Shown here piece after piece: positions 11,051 to 23,235 of a stretch of DNA of 64,000 nucleotides. The position numbers and the translations under genes are program-made. The notes beneath the pieces were generated by a model. That model did not search any database and was not told the DNA's origin. It saw only the letters and a list, made by a program, of their open reading frames with translations. The DNA lies in the NCBI GenBank assembly GCA_050084985.1, contig JBITNC010000001.1, positions 77,438,001-77,502,000 of the forward strand, in the 5' to 3' direction. Source of the DNA: Nageia nagi. Lineage: Eukaryota; Pinophyta. Position 1 is the stretch's first letter, and each line of letters opens with the position of its first letter.

Positions 11051-12990
11051 AAGGGCAATTCAACATGAAACATTGATGTTTAGATGCTGTGTTATAGAAT
11101 CATTAGCATCTAACATATAAATGTTGATGAACCTGAAACCCTTTGGCTTTGGTTGACAACTACGATCGAGGGTTTGAAAATTTATCAAAATAATAGAAAG
11201 AAAAGTCTAAACTATATTCTAATCTGATGGAAATATTTTAAGTATCTAATTATTATATTTTATAACTAAAAAATTAAAACAAAATGGTTAAAATATTAGA
11301 TATAAGCAAAAATTAAAAAATAAAGTTAGTTTAAAACCCTAACTCTTCTCGATAGGTTGGGAATAGCCAGTAGAGTGATGACATGGAGGCATCATAGTTT
11401 CATTAGATATCGACAACTAACAACATAGTAAAAAGTATGAAGAATAAATGATACCTAATAGATAACAAAATGATAAAATAAGATAGAAAGCAATAATGAA
11501 ATTTAAACCTTTTCTTTTTATAATCCTATGACATGGAATGCCTATGATCGGATAGTAGACACTGATGATTCATTGATAAATGCCAATGTTTTAAGTCTAC
11601 TACTAGCAATTTAAGCAATCCAAAAAAATAAGGGGGTTATGATTATATTTTTCTAAGAAACTTAAGCTTCATGCATAAAATATTTTGATAATACTTCTTA
11701 AGATATTGTTGATTTTGCAAATATCAAAAATGGTAAAATGTGATAAATCATTATTAAATAAGATTACCCTAAAACCTTGTTGTCAGGACAAAGGACAACA
11801 TCGTTAAACACCCATATACTAAAGAAATACTTATACAATACATTTGTGCTTAGACATGCAAAATGACATAACAGAAATGTCATGCAACTGTGACATAAAC
11901 TCAACACATTGTCATACCAAAAATAGTCATTTCTAAAGTATATCCAAATTTGTTTTCAAAACACATCAAATGTTATATGAAAACACATGTTATCATAATT
12001 TGATAGATCAAAATTCTGAATTACATAAGAAATTGATTCAAAATTTCTATCACAAAAATCCTTAAATATAATTAGATAAAATAATAATTTAAAGCTTCCC
12101 ATTCTATGCTTTTGAACTATTAACCTCATATTTGATTAATAATTCAAAAAGGGGCAAAATATAGATATCGAAATATGATCCACTTATACATTAAAAAATC
12201 AAAAGACTCAAAATTCCAATGATTAGGATACAATCATTGGCAATCAGTAAAGGTTGCTAGCATCCACTTATGATCATTGATGACTTTGCAACAAAAAAAT
12301 CAAAACTAAAAAAATAGAAGATGAACTGTAAGTTTCATCCTCTTCACAAAAGTATGGATAGAGAGGTTTAGTCATTACCTACATTATCACTAGACACAAA
12401 ATCCCTTTGGCTATTTCAAGTTGGTGATAAAATTTGACTCGCCCTTTTTAGCCTTCTAGAATTCCATAAATGCCCATTAAAAAAATCTATAAATACATGA
12501 TGCAAATAGATAATAAAAAATTAGAGGAAAATTGAAGTAGACTTATGCTACTAAAATGAAGATAGAACTATGAGGTTTATTTTAGTTTGATTATTATTAT
12601 ATGCTTTTCTTCCTTATCTTAAGATTTTAAAAAAGTATAGGTATGTTTTAATGTGTTGTTTGAGCATATGTATAAGGTTCACAGGTGTTAAGACGTAGCA
12701 GAATTAAAAAACATTGCAGATGCAGATGAAAAAAAGCTAAAACTCAAAGAATGATTCAAATCAATCAAAAAATTCAAAGTTACAAAAATGCCAACAACTT
12801 GATATTGAGCACTAACATTCCACCTCAGTCACTAGAGTTCCAATAAGGGTCATTGAAAACCTTCCATCCATATACTTGAACAACCTATTTTATACATGCA
12901 TTTGAAAAAAAAAGCCCTTTCATAAGGTAATTCGATCTAGTGATCTATAATCTGTAATATTGAGGTCTTCTAGAAAATTAATAAAATTTT
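11051..12990. other. No gene recognised
   Basis: AT-rich DNA between the mobile-domain remnant and the minus-strand gag. No frame, LTR pair or RNA gene could be supported. Part could be the unplaced 3' LTR of E1 or sequence belonging to the truncated minus-strand gypsy element. Confidence 0.4.
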
Positions 12991-12998
12991 AGTTTGTA

Positions 12999-14215
12999 TT
13001 AACTGTATTTGTCTTGTTTGCTAATAGGGTTGATTTTTTGACTGACAAGATTAACTTGTGATCCTAGGTCAAACAAAACATCAATTTGATTTTTCTTTGC
13101 TTGGAATTTAATATGAAATAATTGAATTTGTTTATCCTTCTCATCTAATTCGTGTGAATTCTTAACTCCCATACAAGTTAATTTCTCATCAATATCAGAT
13201 GTATCTTCAATAATACAAGGTTCATTACTTTTAGAAGTCAAAGAATTCTTCTTTTCTTGATTTTCACAAACCATTTAGGTGCTTTTTTAGGATGAATTTT
13301 CCAACACTTTACATCAGTGTGATCATCTACATTATAATGTGAGTAATGCCCTTTTTCCTTCTTATCTTCTTTTTTAGCCAAAGCATTAACTTTCTTCTTA
13401 CCTTTAGGATCTTGATCTCTAAGTCTATCATAAGGCTCAAGGTGTGTAGCTTGAACACATACTTTGTCTAAATCATTTGCATCAAAAAGTAGAATTGTAT
13501 GTCTCAAATATGAATGTAAACCACCAATATATTTATACAAAATTTCTTCACTATCTAATGCAATACTAAGAATATTTTCTTTTTTACAAAATTTTGTAGA
13601 GTAGTCTTGTACACTTTTCCACTTACCTTGACATAGACTTTGCTAATCCATGTTAATTTTTGGCAAATATCCAAGTGGATAAAATTGATCTCTAATATAT
13701 TTTATAAACTTTGTCTATGTAATGATAATAATCTCCACATTAGATTGACTTTCCCACCATATAAGAGCTGAACCTCCCAACTTGAGTGTAGCTAATTGAA
13801 TCTTTGTCCTATCATCCATAATCTCATGCACTTTATAATAGAATTCAATTTGATTTATCCAAATTCAAGTTTTTTGGCATTAATTTCTCCATCATATGTA
13901 TGCAAATCAAATTTCACTTCTAGCTTAAGAGGTAATTTCTTAGAAGTAAAGAAAGAATTTTGATCTCCTTCATTAGTGTTGTGTCTACCTAAACTCTCTC
14001 CTTGAGAATATTTTAATCTTGTTTCATTTCATAATTCTTAAATAACCATAGACATTCTCCCTATCATGGTTTTGAGAGTATCAAGCTCTGTATAAACATT
14101 CCTTCTAGAATCTTGACTTTTTAGCCATTTGCTTTGTCCAAGTTCTTAAACCAATTTTTGGATCCTCTACATCAAGTTCTCCTTCACCTTTCTTGATTTT
14201 AGATCTAGTAAGCAT
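12999..14215 (-). pseudogene. Gypsy gag-protease fragment (chromovirus-like), truncated
   Basis: Minus strand from the ATG at 14215 (MLTRSKIKKGEGELD...). Gag core: VHEIMDDRTKIQLATLKLGG then SALIWWES, followed by YIGGLHSYLRHTILLFDAND. The zinc knuckle HYSHYNVDDHTDVKCWKIHP has lost both leading Cys residues (expected C-x2-C). Protease follows with DVLFDLGSQVNLVSQK, where the catalytic Asp is kept. Open pieces are 13540-13238 and 13274-12999, overlapping in different frames. Coding similarity stops near 13000, right after the protease, so RT and later domains are missing from this copy. Gag layout and the Met-type primer site suggest a chromovirus-type gypsy element. Confidence 0.75.
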
Positions 14216-14277
14216 AAAAAATATTCAAATCCACCAAATACTTGCAAAATGGATTGGTATATGCCTAATAATCTTAT

Positions 14278-14290
14278 TGCTATGATACCT
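14278..14290 (-). other. Primer binding site, initiator-Met tRNA type (degraded)
   Basis: On the minus strand the bases read GGTATCATAGC, one change from the canonical GGTATCAGAGC. It lies about 65 bases upstream of the gag ATG at 14215, the expected position just inside the 5' LTR. Confidence 0.6.
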
Positions 14291-14291
14291 A

Positions 14292-15050
14292 TATGATCTG
14301 TAAACCTATATGCTTATAGCATCACTAGATTCATCACAATGGATTTTTATGAGTTTACTTCTATGGTTATTTATTATGGAATGAAAATTTGTGTGATGTA
14401 ATGTAGTATTTTAAAATAACTTCAAATTCAATTTCTAAGAAAATAAATCAAACCATAAAGTAGAAGAGACAAAATTTACCTTGGTTCACCAAATGTGGGC
14501 TAGTCTAGCTTGGCTCTCTCTTTATTTATAGTTTAGATGTATGAAAATTTGCAATAATTGCAAATTACAATATTACCCTTTGAATAGTATCTTATCTTAG
14601 CACTTAGAGTCTCTCCACTCTTTTCCACACTTCTTTCTTCTCAGAATAAGCAATCACTGATTACAATGCACATATCCACTATTTTTCTCATAAAAAACTC
14701 ATTTCAAACATCCCCACAAAATCCCTCATAGTATCCTTTTATAATTAATTAAGGAGCTATGTGATAAAAATTTATTTATAACACCCTTTTGGAACAAAAT
14801 CCAAAAAATCTAAGATCTTGTTTTGTCTAGAAATGTAACCTCAACCTCCCTTTGTCTTCTTCCAAAAATTGCACTAAAAACCAATAAAATGCACTTTGGA
14901 ATTTGTATGTACTATCAAAAATAACATCTACAAGCTTAATAATCACAAAAATACTTTAAAAACCATGAAAAATTTATAAATTCACTTGAATTAGGTAGAT
15001 CAAATGAGAATGTGCCACTTAGCACCTTGTAGAGGGTCCAAAATAGGCAC
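14292..15050 (-). mobile_element. Presumed 5' LTR of the minus-strand gypsy fragment
   Basis: The 5' LTR should start immediately beyond the primer binding site. The stretch lacks coding sequence and contains T/A-rich blocks and TTTATTTATAG near 14520 (minus-strand TATA-like CTATAAATAAA). I found no second copy in the window, so the outer boundary is a guess. Confidence 0.35.
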
Positions 15051-16200
15051 AGTCAACTTCTTGTTAACTACGGCTAGGGCTAAATGATGGTAATGGTGAT
15101 CACATGCTAGCAACTTTAGAGGCTAGTGGTTAAGAATTCAAGAGATGGCTAATAACACTCTACATTCTACCTAACCAGAAGCTCCACCCTATGCATTTGC
15201 AACTTTACACTTTTTTTGCTCCTTGTTAATTTACTCTCCATGCTAATCTCCATTTCCTTGGTGGCTTCCCTCCACTACACATTGGTGCTCAACATTGGTG
15301 GGTACCACTTCATAATGGCCACCTAAAACATTTAAAATCTTGAAAATTTTCAACTTTACAAAATTTTAAATATTTTTTTTACTTTTTCTTGATTTATTTT
15401 TTTCAAAAATACCAAAACATTCAAATCCTCATAACTTTCACAAATGGAATCAAATTTTAGTTCCATGAAAAGTTCTAGAATTATGGAGCAGATACCTTTA
15501 AGATAATACCCTTTATTAGCTAAGTTGATATGATATAATTTTGAATAGGTTGGTGGTTTCTATCTCTTAGGAATATTGTTATCTTCTCAACTAATCATGA
15601 GATCTTGGTTTAACATATTTTTATTAACAATGAATTGGGCTTTACATCAAATGGATAACTCGATCTCTCAAAGGGAATGAGGCTTAGAAAATTTTGAAAT
15701 ACCATTACATCTCCTCTAGCCTACCCCATGGGTACAATATTTGTAAAAGGATGAATTTTCCATTTATTTTGATATTTCTTAAGTCTCATCAAAATTCCTA
15801 GATCACTTATTATTCATAGTATTTCAAAAGATTATAATATATCAAACCTTGGCTTAAGTGGTATGGTAATCACCTTGGAAAAGGTTTTTTAATCAACCAA
15901 TATTACATCTAGTATTTATCCCTTATGATCATAATTTAGGGCTAACCTTTAGGAGAGATTTCATGGATACATAAAAATTAGAAGTTCTTCAGAAAAGGAA
16001 TTCACTTTATATCTAACCTCATTTGTTGATAAACCAAGGAATGTCTGCATTAGGATAAAATTTGTATCAATTTCAAACTTACCAATATAAATAAGGATTA
16101 TTTTAAGGATCTAAAAGAGCATTTCCATTCTTAATTATAATAAAATATGGCTATTTTCTTCTAAAAACCATAACAAAATTATTGGAAATGGTATCCTAAC
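15051..16200. other. No gene recognised
   Basis: AT-rich sequence with scattered short open pieces and no recognisable motif. Plus-strand coding-like character may begin gradually near 15850. Confidence 0.35.
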
Positions 16201-16204
16201 ACCC

Positions 16205-17110
16205 CAATTCATAGTTTTAAGCCTAAGTTTGGTGATTGGTGGCTCTCTTCCTACCTCCTTATGATGGACACTTTTAATAAGTTTTGGCTTCTCCATTCAC
16301 CTAATTAAAATGGGGAGTTACTTTTTTAAACTTTATGGCCCCCCTACCAAGTGAGGCTCAATAAGACACTTTTATATGAAGCATTTTATTGAAGGGACCC
16401 CAAATGAGCACCTAATTGAAGCACTTGTACATCATCAATTATCTTTACCCATAATATAAATCCTAAAAGAATTTTTGTATACCTTATTAGCATGTCAAAA
16501 ATATTTGGTTGAATGGATTTGGATATTCCTTTTCTCTCTCTAATTCTTCACTCTAGGTTCCCATGGTGACACATTATATTAGGATACTTCATTCCTATCG
16601 CCTTATATACTTTAAAGTCTAGCATTTGTTTTGATTGGGGATACTACACTTTATATGAAAATCCAATTTTTTATTTTCTCTCAAGCCACTCCTAATAAAT
16701 TTGACTATATTGATATAATTAGAGTTTATTGATATTTTGCTACAAACCTAAAAAGTAATTATGAAGGTCACCCTTTTAAGGGTATATTTTAATGATACAT
16801 TGAGGGGTAGGACCAACTAGCTATTTTGAAAACTTAGCATTATTTTATATTTCCATAAAGGTTATGCATTATTTTTACAAATATTGCATGGATCATTACT
16901 TTTGATACCCTAAATCCAATGATGGGTTATGATGAATTTTCAAACATTCCCATTATCACCATTAGCATGATCATTAAGGAGGGGGAAATGGCTTCTAACT
17001 TTAGATGGGAAATTGGGCCCATGTTGCATATGATTGATGATGTGTCCTCTATTACCTTTAGCCTTGCTCACAATTTTTTTAACCACTAATTATTGAATAG
17101 TTTCCATCAA
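16205..17110 (+). pseudogene. Unrecognised coding-like stretch
   Basis: Plus-strand frames read as protein with occasional stops. KPKFGDWWLSSYLLMMDTFN is followed by KFWLLHSPN near 16215-16310. From 16695 come NKFDYIDIIRVY, YFATNLKSNYEGHPFKGIF, and IIKEGEMASNFRWEIGPMLH then MIDDVSSITFSLAHNFFNH near 16970-17090. Amino-acid composition is aromatic-rich and not low complexity, and the stops are mostly TAA, TAG or TGA at likely Gln, Arg or Trp positions. I do not recognise a family. It could be an extra frame of another gypsy element or a host gene relic. Confidence 0.35.
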
Positions 17111-17637
17111 TATGTTGATCCCATATAATTATATTTATAGCCTTATTAAGAATAAAATCAAAGCTAATACTATATTTCAAACAATCTATTATTCATATTT
17201 ACATTTATTGCATATAATGTATATCATCATTTTATATTTGTAGTTGAAAAAATAAGAGTGAAAATGGGAGTGGAAGGATACACATTCTAAATCATATTGT
17301 TAATACTAATATATAGATTTGGAATTAAATAAAGAGTTGAGAAAATATTATTATAATATCATGGAAATAAAGGAAAATGATTTTTAGTAAACCTACATAT
17401 CATAGAAACATAGTTGGAAGCATCCAAATCTCAAATTAAATATTTTTTAAAGTGCTCTCATAAGAATTTCTTATTGGTATATGAACTTATTTAATAAATA
17501 TAAAAGTAAAAATTTTGCTTGTGTGTTTTTGAGTTGGTCTTGGGTTGAAATATTTATTGATTATTACTATTCATGTAATAATCTCTTTTTTTCTTTAAAT
17601 TGTAAAACATGTTAGTAAATTGGCTTATATCATTATG
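17111..17637. other. No gene seen; upstream region of the RSDV-repeat gene
   Basis: AT-rich noncoding sequence preceding the ATG at 17638. I looked here for a CACTA-type terminal inverted repeat and did not find one. Confidence 0.35.
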
Positions 17638-18475
17638 CCAAGGTGTGAGAGGAGTGATGTGTCATTAGATTCAGATACTTAGATGCCACTACCTCAGTAT
17701 TAGAGAGGTGTTAGGAGTGATGTGGCATCTAATTCAGATGAATTGCCTTCACTAGTTACTAGGAGGTTAAGGAGTGATGTTTTATCTAATTTAGAGGAGT
17801 TGCCTACCCCAGGTCTTAGGAGGACAAGGAGTGATGTCTCATCTGATTCAAAAGAGTTGCTTGCACTAATTATTAGGAGTCCAAGGAGTGATGTGTCATG
17901 TGATTTAGAGCCTAATATATTTCCTATAGATCCCATGAGTAGGAGTGATGTTTCATCTGATGAGGACGATGTAAGCTAAATGTTATAAATATGATGTAGA
18001 AATGTAAGGTCATTTAAATTCTCATTTTCATGATATTATTTACAATATTTAACTTTATTTTATTACTAATGTTGTAGGAATAAAATGTGCAAAGGATCAA
18101 TGAGTTATCCTTGCAATCAGAAGATGATAATGCCCATGAGATAATTAATTAGGATCAAAATAAAATCAATATGTAGATCCACCAAATGAAGCCAAAATAA
18201 TGTGTAGGTCCATAAGATCAAGTTAGAGAGATGTATATAAGAATAAGATTTCAAAAGTAGCTTTATTAATTAATAGTGGATGCATGTTCTAGTGCACATG
18301 AGGAGTCAATTGATCTACTAAAGGAGGATGTTCATGATTTGGATTTGATGCATATGCCACAAAAGCTACAACTTAAATATCAACATACATATGATCATGG
18401 GGCATATGGTGCATGTCTAGGTAAAATGCCTTTTCCAAAGGCTTATGATATATTTCCTTATTATGATCATTGATG
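17638..18475 (+). pseudogene. Acidic RSDV-repeat protein gene remnant, two exons
   Basis: The frame starts at the ATG at 17638 (MPRCERSDVSLDS) and continues through two stops into an open piece, 17722-17979. The protein repeats RSDVSSD.EELP.L..RR.R with a 19-residue period. GTAAGC at 17971 is a strong 5' splice site; TTGTAG ending at 18077 is a matching acceptor, giving a 107-base intron. The next exon continues the acidic character (VQRINELSLQSEDDNAHEII). It runs to an open piece at 18276-18473 that includes DLLKEDVHDLDLMHMPQKLQ and stops at 18474. It lies 0.8 kb upstream of the TNP2 transposase on the same strand, so it may be the second gene of the CACTA element, or an independent gene. 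Function unknown. Confidence 0.45.
17650..17966 (+). repeat. 57-bp coding tandem repeat (RSDV repeat)
   Basis: The block AGGAGTGATG recurs at 17650, 17713, 17770, 17827, 17884 and 17941. Spacings are 63, 57, 57, 57 and 57, all multiples of three, so the repeat keeps frame and encodes about 19 residues per unit with an invariant RSDV start. Confidence 0.85.
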
Positions 18476-19240
18476 CATGATCAAAAAATCTAAAAAATTA
18501 TCTTGATATGGTTTTTTTATACATAGTACTATGGTTGTTACTATAGGTTCCAAGATAGAGTCATTGATGCCATTTTGTAGGCCAATTTACATAATAGAGG
18601 ATTAGAAAAAATTAGCATAATATATGTACAATATGTCCACATAGTTGGATACATAAACAGTTATGTAGGTGAATATTGGCATCAAATTGTGAATTTCACC
18701 AACATAATAATGATAAATAAGACTTAATGGGTAGACAAATGAGTAGTTATATAGTTGTTATTCCTATTAAAACTCTTAATGTGGGTGATGAGCTACTAGT
18801 TCACTACAATTATAGGAGACCTACTCCAAGATGTAGGGCATGAAGTTTGAAGTTAGAAGGTGATAAAAATATTATAATTTGTCCAAGACCAAAGCCTAAA
18901 TATAAAAACAAAAATTAATATATTATTGATATGTATGAATGGATGTATCAATTTGTATGTATGGATCATGTGTATGTTTGAATGTATCAATTTGTTATAT
19001 GTATGGATGTATCAAATTATATGTATGGATTGATCATGTGCATTAATGGATGTATCATATTACTTTTCACTTGTTACACTTATTTTTTGTATTTTGATTT
19101 AATGATTTGTAACAACTAATTTAATAAGCAACAAATAGTCATCATGAACACTAAAGAATGATAACTATTACACCAACATTGCATTGAAATATAATGTAAG
19201 TAGGAGAGATAAGAAGTTACAAAAAACATCATGGACCCTT
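18476..19240. other. Between RSDV-repeat gene and transposase; no clear gene
   Basis: Weak coding character only. A short plus-strand piece near 18727-18840 reads MGRQMSSYIVVIPIKTLNVG then DELLVHYNYRRP before a TGA. Low-complexity repeats of ATGTATGGATG type follow at 18940-19060. Nothing can be named with confidence. Confidence 0.35.
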
Positions 19241-19279
19241 GAACAATATGCATAGTTTATGTTTGAACCAAATTCAATC

Positions 19280-22200
19280 GATCCTATTCAAATAGTACCT
19301 ATGTGGGATTCAAGCACTAATAATGATGAAGTAAGAGAGGATAATATTGGTCATGATGATGATGATGATAATAATGTTGATGAATAAAATGGAATTGATG
19401 GTTTAATTGAGTTCCTCTATGGTCATGTTTATGATGATGAAAGAGATGGTGACAAAAGGAAACATGATTTAGAAAGGGATAACATTTATAATGCATCCAA
19501 AACCAAATTATGTGAAGGAACAAATAGAACTTTATTATCGATGATACTACTTCTAAATAACATAAAAGCCAAACATGGATGGTCAAATACAAGTTTCACT
19601 TCTCTTCTGAGGTATGAATTTTATTTTGCTTTCTTATATTTTAATTTCTATAAAATTAACTATATAAATTATTTTTCATTTGTATTATAGGTTACCAAAA
19701 GAAAATTAATTTCCAAATGAAAATGTCATCCCAAATTTGTGTAAAAAAATATGTGACATTATGAAGGATGTAGGGATGGAGTGTAATTCATACCATGCAT
19801 GTATTAATAATTATATATTATATATAAGAAAAAAAATATGATACAAAGATTGAATGTCCAAAGTGTAAAGAATCAAGATACAATTAAAAAGGAAAAAATA
19901 ATTCCAAATAAGGTTGTTTGCATAATGTCAATCCTTCCCAGGTTGATGTGAATATTTTGGTGTAAGTCACTTGCAAAATTAATGGACTAGCATGCAAGAA
20001 ATATAAGTAAAGAAGATGTGTTATGTATACCTATAGATAGTAAAGCAATGAAATATATAGAGGAGAAGTGACCCAAGAAATTTAAATATGAACCTAGGAG
20101 TGTCAGGTTGGGTTTAGCAATGGATAGAGTCAATCTATTTTCGAACCAAACATCCACTTATTCATGTTGTCTTATTATTATAATCAATTATAACATACCT
20201 CCATGGATTTTTATAAGAAAAGAGCATTTTATGTTTGTTGTTATAGTACTTGAAAGGAAACATGTTAAATATATGAATGTCTACCTTAAACCAATAATTG
20301 ACGATTTGCAACTCTTATGGAAAGAAATTCAAGTGTATGATATAAATGGACCTATAAATTAGAGTTCATTTAAATATTATGGCTTACCATATTGGATTAT
20401 ACATGATTATGTAGGGCTTTATATTTATGCAAATATGCATATATACAATAGTTTAGACATGTGAATATTTGATTTTTATAACCATATGAATTATATGCAT
20501 TATCTAATAAAAATTATCATAGGTATTCATACAAAAGGTTATCATACTTGTCCGTAGTGTGTGGAAAATATTCCATCAAGATTTTTAAGTTAGATGTATA
20601 AGATGGAATATATTGGCCATAAGAAATATTTTCCAATGGATCATACTTTTTGAAAAAAGGGAGCCTATGGTCAAGTAGATAAAACTCCTATTTCTATTTA
20701 TGAAACTCATATTAATTAGTTCATAAAGTACCAAAAATATGTGAAAAATGTTAAGAAAAATGCCCATGATGAAGGTACTACTTTAGGATCAAAGGATGAG
20801 ATTATTCTTGGCAAAAATAATTTACTAGCAGGTGAAATATTATATAGTACAATATATATGTAATATGTTTATTATTTTAAAAATATGTAGGTTTGTAAAG
20901 TTTCAAATTCATAAGTTAACCAATTAAATAGTGAATTGGTTACATGTTTTTAGACATGAAAAAGTTGTCAATATTTTATACATTGAAATTTTGGAAGGAG
21001 TTATTAGTGACACATTTAATGGTCCTATGCATATTGTAAAGAATGTTGCATCTTCTTTATATTGGTATACAACAAGCAAAAAAGTAGATACTCATGCCAT
21101 GAGAAATGATGTAAAATATATTTAGAAAATAAGATCTTTATGGATAACTTACTATCAATACGGAAGAAAATAAGTACCTTTGACCACATGGCTTATGAAA
21201 AAAGATGAAGTGGAGAAGTTACACAAACTTATTCAAAACATTAGAACACCAACAGATTAAGAATCATCTCTAAGAAGTGCATTCAATGTTTATGGTAAAA
21301 TGACAAGATTCAAGACTTATGATTACCACAAATTCATGAAGGTATTAATCTCGTATTATGTTTTTCACATTTTCTATCCAAATAAAAATATTTGCTATAT
21401 TTAGGCAAATAATTTCTGCTACATATTTTTCCAATTGCAATTCATGGATGTGCAAGTCTACCTATTGATCTTAGACATGCAATTGGTTGACTGTCATTAT
21501 TTTTAAGGTATGTCAGGTTATAGTATGGATCTATAAAAAATAATATAGTATGTGTTTATTCTTGTTTTTTAATATTTTATGCATTTTGACATGTAATATT
21601 TTGATAATATTATATTTTCATGAATAAGTGGTTATCTTCAAAGGAGATACATGTGGATGCAATAGATCAATGGCATAGAGAAATTGTTGAAAAAGTATAC
21701 AAATTAAAAAAAGAATTGACACCTTCTTTTATGGACATACAATTGCACCTATTGATCTACCTAGCAGATGCTATTGACATGATAGGTGTTATGAGTGCCA
21801 AAAATATATTTTTTGTAGAGAGATTTTTTAAAGTACTAAAGGGATTTGTTAGACAAAATTCATGACCAAAAGGATCTATAGGTGAGGGATACATTGTACA
21901 ATAATAATTTTTTTTATGTAAGTTAGTATCTTTTCCAAATAGATGTTTCTTCCCCAAAGATGTGGAATGCAAACAAATACATTGAGAAATTAGGAGGGAG
22001 GTATTAGAAGTAGGTGGAATATTGTATTCTCTTAAAGGTATTAACTATATTTTAGATATGTATATGCATTTTGGATTTACAAATTTTATCAATGCTTAAT
22101 TACTAGCTAAGAAGTATGTATTATGGCATTGAGAATTTATAGATTATGACCTTTAGGAATTTATAAACCAATTTGTTATGATGCATTATGCATATTGCAA

Positions 22201-22645
22201 AAATTAGATTGAGTTATACCAAATTAAAAGAAGGGAAATTAAATAAGAACATACCTTATTTCACAAATAGAATCAAAGGGGTACATCTAGTCTAATTGAA
22301 AATCTATGAGAGGAAAATTAACCACAAGAATGTCCAAGGTCATGGATGAAGAATGAAATTGAAATGAAACAACAAGTTGCATGAGAAAAAATAGATGAAG
22401 ATGACCAAAATGCATTCAATATCACTATTAGATGCAATTTTAAGTAATTATTTTTTTAATATTTGTAGAGGACTTTAATTTTCATGTAAATATGTGCAAG
22501 CACTAATAACATTTTTTATGTAAATATATGCAGGCACTTTCTTTCCCTAGAATGTGGGAATATGGTCAATCTTTCATAAAAGAAAAGAATGATGAGAGAA
22601 GTATGACATTTAAGTTTGGAGTGATGGTTGATTTTGATCAAGAAA
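19280..22645 (+). pseudogene. CACTA (En/Spm) transposase TNP2, 5' and central exons
   Basis: Order on the plus strand: N-terminal TLLSMILLLNNIKAKHGWSN (19530); after an intron (GT at 19612, AG at 19690) LPKEN, FPNENVIPNLCKKICDIMKD and IECPKCKESRYN. The TNP2 core at 20108-20362 reads RLGLAMDRVNLFSNQTSTYS, NYNIPPWIFIRKEHFM and MNVYLKPIIDDLQLLWKEIQ, then GYHTCP.CVENIPSRFL and YFPMDHTF (20540-20650). After further introns (about 20830-20890, 21340-21403, 21507-21600) come FPIAIHGCASLPIDLRHAIG and the DUF4218 domain at 21620-21890 (ELTPSFMDIQLHLLIYLADA, FFVERFFKVLKGFVRQ, GSIGEGYIVQ). The enzyme would cut and paste CACTA elements. Stops are frequent, and a copia element interrupts the gene at 22645. 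Confidence 0.85.
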
Positions 22646-23167
22646 TGAAAGAACTAAAACTAACATGATAATTCTTAAATAACCAATATCACATGAAAGC
22701 TCACAAAACACATCTAACTAACTCACAAAGCAATTTTACAAAGATAACACAAGATGTAAGTGGTTCCTTAAACTAGGAGTAAATCCAATAACTAGATCTT
22801 TACTTCAATCAAAAATATAACTCTCTTACAATCCTTGTAATTTGAACTCTTACACTTCTATCCTATAGCATAACTTTACTCCATAATTGGTATAACTTTA
22901 CTCCACAATTGGTATGTGATCAAAAGAGGGATCCTTCTATTTATAGGCCAAAATCTCTCTTTGGATCACCCTTTTATCCAATGTACAAAAGCATGACATG
23001 CACATCCTTTTACCCAAGGGGAATTCTCATGATATGGAGTGTAGGACAAGTTACATTATCATATTCATTTAAATACTTAAGGTATCAAATGATACCCTTA
23101 AGTATTAGTGAACTTACATAGAAGATTTAATGCAAACCTTTGTAATAATGCATTATACATTTCAACA
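22646..23167 (-). repeat. 3' LTR of copia element M
   Basis: Homologous in the same orientation to 35184-35671 and, inverted, to 29706-30200. A TATA box (TATAAATA on the minus strand) lies at 22938-22945. This copy is longer because a block of about 24 bases (TAACTTTACTCCATAATTGG) is tandemly duplicated near 22870-22915. Confidence 0.88.
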
Positions 23168-23180
23168 CTACCCCTTAATG
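23168..23180 (-). other. Polypurine tract of M
   Basis: The minus strand reads TTAAGGGGTAG immediately before the TGTTGAAATG start of the 3' LTR, the standard plus-strand primer position. Element P has AAGGGGGAG in the same place. Confidence 0.7.
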
Positions 23181-23235
23181 CAATATTGGGATAGAGTGAG
23201 TAAGAGAGAAGAAAAAGAGAAAGTAAGAGAGTTCT

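Noticed and set aside
16560-17640. CACTA terminal inverted repeat upstream of the transposase
   Set aside because: I looked for CACTACA-type ends here and for the TGTAGTG counterpart between 36030 and 37890. GTGTAGTATCC near 36436 has no matching partner, so no element ends are called.
17700-17936. 78-codon minus-strand Leu/Ser repeat frame
   Set aside because: Antisense shadow of the RSDV tandem repeat, which is open on both strands because of its 57-bp period.
18727-18840. Piece resembling the end of a SET domain (VGDELLVHYNYRRP)
   Set aside because: Only about 14 suggestive residues, no NHxC motif upstream in any frame.
19317-19592. 91-codon minus-strand His/Tyr-rich frame
   Set aside because: Complement of GATGAT-rich acidic sequence at the N-terminus of the TNP2 gene.
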